Assembly (NCBI GenBank): GCA_024362935.1
Contig: JANCRA010000010.1
Coordinates: 816,001-880,000, forward strand
Length of the DNA: 64,000 bases
Direction: 5' to 3'
From: Setophaga petechia
Taxonomy: Eukaryota > Chordata > Aves > Passeriformes > Parulidae
Shown here: positions 1-9,900 of the stretch, one piece after another
Position numbering within the stretch: position 1 is the first letter of the stretch
How the letters are laid out: each line of letters begins with the position of its first letter
Position numbers and translations under genes: made by a program
The notes under the pieces: generated by a model
Databases searched by the model: none
The model's input: the letters and a program-made list of their open reading frames with translations, nothing else
What the model was told of the DNA's origin: nothing

Positions 1-3000
1 CAACGTTTTCCCCTTGCGAAACAAAGTGAAAAAGCTATTTGCTCAGATGTAGGTATCAAGAAACACTTACTGCCGTGCACTGACAAGCTAATTGCTACAC
101 AGCACTGCGATTGTGTTAGCAGCTTGCAAAGTGCTAGAAAACAGTACTTTCCCACTCTCTTGCCTTTCCCTTCACATTAATACTTGATAGGAAGGCGTCT
201 TAGACAACTTTCTTTTTCTTGTTACAGAACACACTGCAGCCCTCTGTTCAACTTCTAGAACACGATAGGAGATGTTTAGTGAGCAAGAAGGTTTTCTCCT
301 TGGGAGACATAGTGAAAAAGCTATTTGCTTAGATGTAGGTGACAAGAAACACTTACTGCAGTGAAGTGACAAGTTAATTGGTACACAGCACTGGGATTGT
401 GTTAGCAGCTCTCAAAGTGATAGAAAACAGTACTTTCCCACTCTCTTGCCTTTCCCTTCACATTAATACTTGATAGGAAGGCGTCTTAGACAACTTTCTT
501 TTTCTTGTGTCAAAAAACTCTGCAGCCCTCTCTGCAACATGTACAACACGATGGAAGTTGCTTAGTGAGCAGGAAGGTTTTCTCCTTGCGAGACATAGTG
601 AAAAAGCTATTTGCTTAGATGTAGGTGACAAGAAACACTTACTGCAGTGCACTGAACAGCTAACTGCTCCACAGCACTAGTACTGTGTTAGCAGCTTGCA
701 AAGTGCTAGAAAACAGTACTTTCCCACTCTCTTGCCTTTCCCTTCACATTAATACTTGAAAGGAAGGCGTCTTAGACAACTTTCTTTTTCTTGTTACAGA
801 ACACACTGCAGCCCTATGTTCAACTTCTACAACACGATGGAAGTTGTTTAGTGAGCAGCAGGAAGGTTTTCTCCTTGCGAGACATAGTGAAAAAGCTATT
901 TGCTTAGATGTAGGTGACAAGAAACACTTACTGCAGTGCACTGAACAGCTAATTGCTACACAGAACTGGGATTGTGTTAGCAGCTTGCAAAGTGCTAGAA
1001 AACAGTACTTTCCCACTCTCTTGCCTTTCCCTTCACATTAATACTTGAAAGGAAGGCATCTTAGACAACTTTCTTTTTCTTGTGTCAAAAAACTCTGCAG
1101 CCCTCTCTGCAACATCTACAACACGATGGAAGTTGTTTAGTGAGCAGGAAGGTTTTCTCCTTGCGAGACATAGTGAAAAAGCTATTTGCTTAGATGTAGG
1201 TGACAAGAAACACTTACTGCAGTGCACTGAACAGCTAATTGCTACACAGCACTGGGATTGTGTTAGCAGCTTGCAAAGTGCTAGAAAACAGTACTTTCCC
1301 ACTCTCTTGCCTTTCCCTTCACATTAATACTTGAAAGGAAGGCGTCTTAGACAACTTTCTTTTTCTTGTGTCAAAACACACTGCAGCCCTCTGTGCAACT
1401 TCTAGAACACGATAGGAAATGTTTAGGGAGCAGGAAGGTTTTCTCCTTGCGAGACATAGTGAAAAAGCTATTTGCTTAGATGGAGGTGACAAGAAACCCT
1501 TACTGCAGTGCAGTGACAAGTTAATTGGTACACAGCACTGGGATTGTGTTAGCAGCTCTCAAAGTGCTAGAAAACAGTACTTTCCCATTCTCTTGCCTTT
1601 CCCTTCACATTAATACTTGAAAGGAAGGCATCTTTGACAACTTTCTTTTATATTTTGCAAAACACACTGCAGCCCTCTGTGCAACTTCTACAACACGATG
1701 GAAGTTGTTTAGTGAGCAGCAACGTTTTCCCCTTGCGAGACATTGTGAAAAAGCTATTTGCTCAGATGTAGGTATCAAGAAACACTTACTGCCGTGCACT
1801 GACAAGCTAATTGCTACACAGCACTGGGATTGTGTTAGCAGCTTGCAAAGTGCTAGAAAACAGTACTTTCCCACTCTCTTGCCTTTCCCTACACATTAAT
1901 ACTTGAAAGGAAGGCGTCTTAGACAACTTTCTTTTTCTTGTTACAGAACACACTGCAGCCCTCTGTGCAACTTCTAGAACACGATAGGAGATGTTTAGTG
2001 AGCAGGAAGGTTTTCTCCTTGGGAGACATAGTGAAAAAGTTATTTGCTTAGATGTAGGTGACAAGAAACACTTACTGCAGTGAAGTGACAAGTTAATTGG
2101 TACACAGCACTGGGATTGTGTTAGCAGCTCTCAAAGTGATAGAAAACAGTACTTTCCCACTCTCTTGCCTTTCCCTTCACATTAATACTTGAAAGGAAGG
2201 CATCTTAGACAACTTTCTTTTTCTTGTGTCAAAAAACTCTGCAGCCCTCTCTGCAACATCTACTACACGATGGAAGTTGTTTAGTGAGCAGGAAGGTTTT
2301 CTCCTTGCGAGACATACTGAAAAAGCTATTTGCTTAGATGTAGGTGACAAGAAACACTTACTGCAGTGCACTGAAAAGCTAACTGCTCCACAGCACTAGT
2401 ACTGTGTTAGCAGCTTGCAAAGTGCTAGAAAACAGTACTTTCCCACTCTCTTGCCTTTCCCTTCACATTAATACTTGAAAGGAAGGCGTCTTAGACAACT
2501 TTGTTTTACATTTTGCAAAACACACTGCAGCCCTCTGTGCAACTTCTACAACACGATGGAAGTTGTTTAGTGAGCAGCAACGTTTTCCCCTTGCGAAACA
2601 AAGTGAAAAAGCTATTTGCTCAGATGTAGGTATCAAGAAACACTTACTGCCGTGCACTGACAAGCTAATTGCTACACAGCACTGCGATTGTGTTAGCAGC
2701 TTGCAAAGTGCTAGAAAACAGTACTTTCCCACTCTCTTGCCTTTCCCTTCACATTAATACTTGAAAGGAAGGCGTCTTAGACAACTTTCTTTTTCTTGTT
2801 ACAGAACACACTGCAGCCCTCTGTTCAACTTCTAGAACACGATAGGAGATGTTTAGTGAGCAAGAAGGTTTTCTCCTTGGGAGACATAGTGAAAAAGCTA
2901 TTTGCTTAGATGTAGGTGACAAGAAACACTTACTGCAGTGAAGTGACAAGTTAATTGGTACACAGCACTGGGATTGTGTTAGCAGCTCTCAAAGTGATAG

Positions 3001-5331
3001 AAAACAGTACTTTCCCACTCTCTTGCCTTTCCCTTCACATTAATACTTGATAGGAAGGCGTCTTAGACAACTTTCTTTTTCTTGTGTCAAAAAACTCTGC
3101 AGCCCTCTCTGCAACATGTACAACACGATGGAAGTTGCTTAGTGAGCAGGAAGGTTTTCTCCTTGCGAGACATAGTGAAAAAGCTATTTGCTTAGATGTA
3201 GGTGACAAGAAACACTTACTGCAGTGCACTGAACAGCTAACTGCTCCACAGCACTAGTACTGTGTTAGCCGCTTGCAAAGTGCTAGAAAACAGTACTTTC
3301 CCACTCTCTTGCCTTTCCCTTCACATTAATACTTGAAAGGAAGGCGTCTTAGACAACTTTCTTTTTCTTGTTACAGAACACACTGCAGCCCTATGTTCAA
3401 CTTCTACAACACGATGGAAGTTGTTTAGTGAGCAGCAGGAAGGTTTTCTCCTTGCGAGACATAGTGAAAAAGCTATTTGCTTAGATGTAGGTGACAAGAA
3501 ACACTTACTGCAGTGCACTGAACAGCTAACTGCTCCACAGCACTAGTACTGTGTTAGCAGCTTGCAAAGTGCTAGAAAACAGTACTTTCCCACTCTCTTG
3601 CCTTTCCCTTCACATTAATACTTGAAAGGAAGGCGTCTTAGACAACTTTCTTTTTCTTGTTACAGAACACACTGCAGCCCTATGTTCAACTTCTACAACA
3701 CGATGGAAGTTGTTTAGTGAGCAGCAACGTTTTCCCCTTGCGAGACAAAGTGAAAAAGCTATTTGCTCAGATGTAGGTATCAAGAAACACTTACTCCAGT
3801 ACACTGACAATCTAATTGCTACACAGCACTGCGATTCTGTTAGCAGCTTGCAAAGTGCTAGAAAACAGTACTTTCCCACTCTCTTGCCTTTCCCTTCACA
3901 TTAATACTTGAAAGGAAGGCGTCTTAGACAACTTTGTTTTACATTTTGCAAAACACACTGCAGCCCTCTGTGCAACTTCTACAATACGATGGAAGTTGTT
4001 TAGTGAGCAGCAACGTTTTCCCCTTGCGAAACAAAGTGAAAAAGCTATTTGCTCAGATGTAGGTATCAAGAAACACTTACTGCCGTGCACTGACAAGCTA
4101 ATTGCTACACAGCACTGCGATTGTGTTAGCAGCTTGCAAAGTGCTAGAAAACAGTACTTTCCCACTCTCTTGCCTTTCCCTTCACATTAATACTTGAAAG
4201 GAAGGCGTCTTAGACAACTTTCTTTTTCTTGTTACAGAACACACTGCAGCCCTCTGTTCAACTTCTACAACACGATAGGAGATGTTTAGTGAGCAAGAAG
4301 GTTTTCTCCTTGGGAGACATAGTGAAAAAGCTATTTGCTTAGATGTAGGTGACAAGAAACACTTACTGCAGTGAAGTGACAAGTTAATTGGTACACAGCA
4401 CTGGGATTGTGTTAGCAGCTCTCAAAGTGATTGAAAACAGTACTTTCCCACTCTCTTGCCTTTCCCTTCACATTAATACTTGATAGGAAGGCGTCTTAGA
4501 CAACTTTCTTTTTCTTTTGTCAAAAAACTCTGCAGCCCTCTCTGCAACATGTACAACACGATGGAAGTTGTTTAGTGAGCAGGAAGGTTTTCTCCTTGCG
4601 AGACATAGTGAAAAAGCTATTTGCTTAGATGTAGGTGACAAGAAACACTTACTGCAGTGCACTGAACAGCTAACTGCTCCACAGCACTAGTACTGTGTTA
4701 GCAGCTTGCAAAGTGCTAGAAAACAGTACTTTCCCACTCTCTTGCCTTTCCCTTCACATTAATACTTGAAAGGAAGGCATCTTAGACAACTTTCTTTTTC
4801 TTGTGTCAAAAAACTCTGCAGCCCTCTCTGCAACATCTACAACACGATGGAAGTTGTTTAGTGAGCAGGAAGGTTTTCTCCTTGCGAGACGTAGTGAAAA
4901 AGCTATTTGCTTAGATGTAGGTGACAAGAAACACTTACTGCAGTGCACTGAACAGCTAATTGCTACACAGAACTGGGATTGTGTTAGCAGCTTGCAAAGT
5001 GCTAGAAAACAGTACTTTCCCACTCTCTTGCCTTTCCCTTCACATTAATACTTGAAAGGAAGGCGTCTTAGACAACTTTCTTTTTCTTGTTACAGAACAC
5101 ACTGCAGCCCTCTGTGCAACTTCTAGAACACGATAGGAAATGTTTAGTGAGCAGGAAGGTTTTCTCCTTGCGAGACATAGTGAAAAAGCTATTTGCTTAG
5201 ATATAGGTGACAAGAAACCCTTACTCCAGTGCAGTGACAAGTTAATTGGTACACAGCACTGGGATTGTGTTAGCAGCCTGCAAAGTGCTAGAAAACAGTA
5301 CTTTCCCACTCTCTTGCCTTTCCCTTCACAT
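1..5331. repeat. Satellite array A0, partial, about 18.6 monomers of 286 bp
   Basis: Head-to-tail monomers; the first 177 bases are the 3' part of an S monomer, followed by 18 complete monomers starting at 178, 464, 750, 1039, 1325 and so on to 5046. Order by marker: (S) T B G V/Y Q' R Tb Z S T B G A S T B C E. Two monomers (750-1038 and 3327-3615) are 289 bp because of an extra GCA in GAGCAGCAGGAAGG. The segment 1 to about 1030 reappears at about 2578 to 3600, an offset of nine monomers, so a multi-monomer duplication lies inside. The array ends in an E monomer directly abutting divergent block 1. No gene, RNA gene or mobile element is visible in it. Confidence 0.95.
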
Positions 5332-6639
5332 TAATACTTGAAAGGAAGGCGTCTTAGACAACTTTCTTTTTCTTGCTGCAAAACATTCTGCAGCCCTCTG
5401 TGCAACCTGTACAGCACGATGGAAGTTGTTTAATGAGCAGGAACATTTTCTCCTAGTGAGAGATAGTGAAAAAGCTTTTTGCTTAGATGTAGGTTACCAC
5501 AGGCAGTTACTGCAGTGCACTGCAAAGCTAATAGATGCACAACACTGGGATTGTGTGCCCAGCTTGCAAAGTGGTAGGAAACAGTACCTTTCCACTCTTC
5601 CTGCTTTTTCCATGCACATTACTATTCGAATGGAAAGAATTTTAGACAACTTTCTTTGGCTTCTTGCAAAACACTCTGCACACCTGCCTGCAATCTCTAG
5701 AAGTCGATGGGAGATATTTTCTGAACTGGCTCAGTTTCTCTTTGCAAGACATGGGGAAAAAGCAATTTGCTTAGATATAGGTGAAAAGAGGCACCTACTA
5801 CAGTGCACTGCAAGCTAATTGCTGCACAACACGCAGATTGTGTAAGCAGGTTGCAAACTGATAGAAAACAGTACCTCTCCCTTCTCCTGCCTTTTTTATT
5901 CACATTTCTATTTGAATGCAAGGCGTTTTAGACAACTTTCTTTTGCTTCTTGCAAAACACTCTGCACACCTGCCTGCAATCTCTAGAAGTCGATGGGAGA
6001 TGTTTTCTGAACTGGCTCAGTTTCTCCTTGCGAGACATGGGGAAAAAGCAATTTGCTTAGATGCAGGTGAAAAGAGGCACCTACTACAGTGCACTGAAAA
6101 ACTAATTGCTGCACAACTCTGGGATTGTGTAAGCAGCTTACAAACAGATAGAAAACAGCACCTTTCCACTCTCCTGCCTTTTCCATTGGCATTACTATTC
6201 GAATGGCAGCAGTTTTGGACAACTTTCTTTTGCTTCTTGCAAAACACTCTGCACACCTCCGTGCAACTTCTAGAAAAAATGAGAGTTGTTTTCTGAACTG
6301 GTACAGTTTCTCCTGAAGAGATATAATGCAAACGCTATTGGCTTAGATGTAGTAACAATAGGCAATTATTACAGTGCACTGCAAAGTCAATCGTAGTAGA
6401 ACACTGGGATTGTGTGTCCAGCTTGCAAACTGGTAGAAAACAGTACCGATCCGCTCTCCTGCATTTTCCCTTTCCAGGAACATTCGAATTGATGGCTTTT
6501 TTGGACAAGTTACTTTTTCTTGTTGCAAAACACGCTGCAGAGCTGCCTGCAACCTCTAGAGCACGATGGGAGGTTTTTTGTGAACAGACACAGTTTCTCC
6601 TGGCGAGACATAATGAAAAAGCTTTTTGCTAAGGTGTAG

Positions 6640-6845
6640 CCGGCAGGAGACGCTAAAGACCAGGAGACGGAGCACTGTGCCTTTAAGCGCCGCTTCCAGG
6701 TGTCTCTCGGCTGTAGCTGTTCTCCGGAGCACGCCGCGATCGGCGTAACGACACCAGATTCTTCGCGCCAAGAAGCGTCTTCTCCTTCTCCGGGAAAAAG
6801 AGACTGCGGCAGCTTCTGAACGGCGAACTACGAAGCGGCACAAAA
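6640..6845. promoter_or_regulatory. CpG-rich promoter-like insert, copy 1
   Basis: About 206 bp with roughly 22 CpG dinucleotides by hand count, against about 3 per 286 bp in array monomers. It interrupts monomer D5: weak monomer homology persists to about 6657 and resumes at the ACTGGGATTG word near 6846. Visible motifs: TTCGCGCCAAG at 6762-6772 (minus strand CTTGGCGCGAA, E2F-like); CGCTTCCAGG at 6691-6700, a weakened ETS core; and ATTGG at 6851-6855 just outside, an inverted CCAAT box. There is no TATA box. The composition fits a CpG-island promoter or first exon, but promoter activity and direction are inferred. It could instead be a captured fragment of an unrelated gene. Confidence 0.6.
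6762..6772 (-). promoter_or_regulatory. E2F-like site in island copy 1
   Basis: The plus strand reads TTCGCGCCAAG; the minus strand reads CTTGGCGCGAA, close to the E2F consensus TTTSSCGC. The same word sits 122 bases after the start of the insert in the other islands I checked. A short motif can occur by chance, so this is a candidate only. Confidence 0.4.
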
Positions 6846-6850
6846 CTGGG

Positions 6851-6861
6851 ATTGGGTAAGC
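6851..6861 (+). promoter_or_regulatory. Inverted CCAAT box overlapping a splice-donor-like GTAAGC
   Basis: Just after the island the sequence is ATTGGGTAAGC. Ordinary array monomers have ATTGTGTTAGC here, so two changes create both an inverted CCAAT box (ATTGG) and a good donor-like GG|GTAAGC. D2 and D3 also carry GTAAGC (as TGTGTAAGC), so GTAAGC may be the ancestral state rather than something specific to the island. If transcription runs rightward, this would end a first exon made mostly of island sequence. Confidence 0.3.
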
Positions 6862-6918
6862 AGCTTTCAAAGTGATAGAAAACAGTACTTTCCCACTCTC
6901 TTGCCTTTCCCTTCACAT

Positions 6919-9900
6919 TAATACTTGAAAGGAAGGCATCTTAGACAACTTTCTTTTACATTTTGCAAAACACACTGCAGCCCTCTGTTCAACTTCTAGA
7001 ACACGATAGGAAATGTTTAGTGAGCAGGAAGGTTTTCTCCTTGCGAGACATAGTGAAAAAGCATTTGCTTAGATATAGGTGACAAGAAACCCTTACTGCA
7101 GTGCAGTGACAAGTTAATTGGTACACAGCACTGGGATTGTGTTAGCAGCTTGCAAAGTGCTAGAAAACAGTACTTTCCCACTCTCTTGCCTTTCCCTTCA
7201 CATTAATACTTGAAAGGAAGGCGTCTTAGACAACTTTCTTTTTCTTGTGTCAAAACACACTGCAGCCCTCTGTGCAATTGCTAGAACACGATAGGAAATG
7301 TTTAGGGAGCAGGAAGGTTTTCTCCTTGCGAGACATAGTGAAAAAGCTATTTGCTTAGATGGAGGTGACAAGAAACCCTTACTGCAGTGCAGTGACAAGT
7401 TAATTGGTACACAGCACTGGGATTGTGTTAGCAGCTCTCAAAGTGCTAGAAAACAGTACTTTCCCACTCTCTTGCCTTTCCCTTCACATTAATACTTGAA
7501 AGGAAGGCATCTTAGACAACTTTCTTTTATATTTTGCAAAACACACTGCAGCCCTCTGTGCAACTTCTACAACACGATGGAAGTTGTTTAGTGAGCAGCA
7601 ACGTTTTCCCCTTGCGAGACATTGTGAAAAAGCTATTTGCTCAGATGTAGGTATCAAGAAACACTTACTGCCGTGCACTGACAAGCTAATTGCTACACAG
7701 CACTGGGATTGTGTTAGCAGCTTGCAAAGTGCTAGAAAACAGTACTTTCCCACTCTCTTGCCTTTCCCTTCACATTAATACTTGAAAGGAAGGCGTCTTA
7801 GACAACTTTGTTTTACATTTTGCAAAACACACTGCAGCCCTCTGTGCAACTTCTACAACACGATGGAAGTTGTTTAGTGAGCAGCAACGTTTTCCCCTTG
7901 CGAAACAAAGTGAAAAAGCTATTTGCTCAGATGTAGGTATCAAGAAACACTTACTGCCGTGCACTGACAAGCTAATTGCTACACAGCACTGGGATTGTGT
8001 TAGCAGCTTGCAAAGTGCTAGAAAACAGTACTTTCCCACTCTCTTGCCTTTCCCTTCACATTAATACTTGAAAGGAAGGCGTCTTAGACAACTTTGTTTT
8101 ACATTTTGCAAAACACACTGCAGCCCTCTGTGCAACTTCTACAACACGATGGAAGTTGTTTAGTGAGCAGCAACGTTTTCCCCTTGCGAAACAAAGTGAA
8201 AAAGCTATTTGCTCAGATGTAGGTATCAAGAAACACTTACTGCCGTGCACTGACAAGCTAATTGCTACACAGCACTGCGATTGTGTTAGCAGCTTGCAAA
8301 GTGCTAGAAAACAGTACTTTCCCACTCTCTTGCCTTTCCCTTCACATTAATACTTGAAAGGAAGGCGTCTTAGACAACTTTCTTTTTCTTGTTACAGAAC
8401 ACACTGCAGCCCTCTGTTCAACTTCTAGAACACGATAGGAGATGTTTAGTGAGCAAGAAGGTTTTCTCCTTGGGAGACATAGTGAAAAAGCTATTTGCTT
8501 AGATGTAGGTGACAAGAAACACTTACTGCAGTGAAGTGACAAGTTAATTGGTACACAGCACTGGGATTGTGTTAGCAGCTCTCAAAGTGATTGAAAACAG
8601 TACTTTCCCACTCTCTTGCCTTTCCCTTCACATTAATACTTGAAAGGAAGGCGTCTTAGACAACTTTCTTTTTCTTGTGTCAAAAAACTCTGCAGCCCTC
8701 TCTGCCAGATCTACAACACGATGGAAGTTGTTTAGTGAGCAGGAAGGTTTTCTCCTTGCGAGACATAGTGATAAAGCTATTTGCTTAGATGTAGGTGACA
8801 AGAAACACTTACTGCAGTGCACTGAACAGCTAACTGCTCCACAGCACTAGTACTGTGTTAGCAGCTTGCAAAGTGCTAGAAAACAGTACTTTCCCACTCT
8901 CTTGCCTTTCCCTTCACATTAATACTTGAAAGGAAGGCATCTTAGACAACTTTCTTTTTCTTGTGTCAAAAAACTCTTCAGCCCTCTCTGCAACATCTAC
9001 AACACGATGGAAGTTGTTTAGTGAGCAGGAAGGTTTTCTCCTTGCGAGACATAGTGAAAAAGCTATTTGCTTAGATGTAGGTGACAAGAAACACTTACTG
9101 CAGTGCATTGAACAGCTAATTGCTACACAGAACTGGGATTGTGTTAGCAGCTTGCAAAGTGCTAGAAAACAGTACTTTCCCACTCTCTTGCCTTTCCCTT
9201 CACATTAATACTTGAAAGGAAGGCATCTTAGACAACTTTCTTTTTCTTGTGTCAAAAAACTCTGCAGCCTTCTCTGCAACATCTACATCACGATGGAATT
9301 TGTTTAGTGAGCAGGAAGGTTTTCTCCTTGCGGGACATAGTGAAAAAGCTTTTTGCTTAGATGTAGGAGACAAGAAACACTTACTGCAGTGCACTGAACA
9401 GCTAAATGCTACACAGCACTAGGACTGTGTTAGCAGCTTGCAAAGTGCTAGAAAACAGTACTTTCCCACTCTCTTGCCTTTCCCTTCACATTAATACTTG
9501 AAAGGAAGGCGTCTTAGACAACTTTCTTTTTCTTGTTACAGAACACACTGCAGCCTTCTGTGCAACTTCTAGAACACGATAGGAGATGTTTAGTGAGCAG
9601 GAAGGTTTTCTCCTTGGGAGACATAGTGAAAAAGCTATTTGCTTAGATGTCGGTGACAAGAAACACTTACTGCAGTGGACTGAAAAGCTTACTGCTACAC
9701 AGCACTGCGATTGTGTTAGCAGCCTGCAAAGTGCTAGAAAACAGTACTTTCCCACTCTCTTGCCTTTCCCTTCACATTAATACTTGAAAGGAAGGCATCT
9801 TAGACAACTTTCTTTTTCTTGTGTCAAAAAACTCTGCAGCCCTCTCTGCAACATCTACAACACGATGGAAGTTGTTTAGTGAGCAGGAAGGTTTTCTCCT

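Larger units (their letters stand above)
5332..6918. repeat. Divergent block D, copy 1 (five old monomers, last with CpG-rich insert)
   Basis: The monomer rhythm continues but the sequence departs strongly from the arrays. The shared CGAT landmark falls at about 5420, 5708, 5994, 6280 (degenerate there) and 6567, giving spacings of 288, 286, 286 and 287. The next landmark is 440 bp on, because D5 carries a net insertion of about 154 bp. D1 is about 5332-5619, D2 5620-5905, D3 5906-6192, D4 6193-6480 and D5 6481-6918. D1-D5 differ from each other far more than array monomers do, so they look like older copies that escaped homogenisation. The block recurs almost unchanged eight more times and marks the higher-order unit. 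Confidence 0.95.

Noticed and set aside
5620..5640. CENP-B box, from a TTCGAATGGA word in D1/D2
   Set aside because: It lacks the required A and CGGG positions of the box. I saw no match in array monomers either, so a centromeric role is not supported by this motif.
6640..6845. CTCF site in the island, as in DXZ4
   Set aside because: No convincing CCASYAGRKGGC-like word is visible; CACCAG and CCAGGTG fragments are too short to count.
6640..6845. SINE or other retroelement insertion as source of the CpG insert
   Set aside because: I see no poly-A tail, target-site duplication or A/B box arrangement at its edges, and partial monomer homology continues into both ends. A database search would settle it.
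6556..6916. Minus-strand frames of 77 and 104 codons across the island, arginine-rich
   Set aside because: They cover both the CpG insert and monomer sequence in one frame, and their arginine runs reflect GC-rich composition. No family is recognisable.
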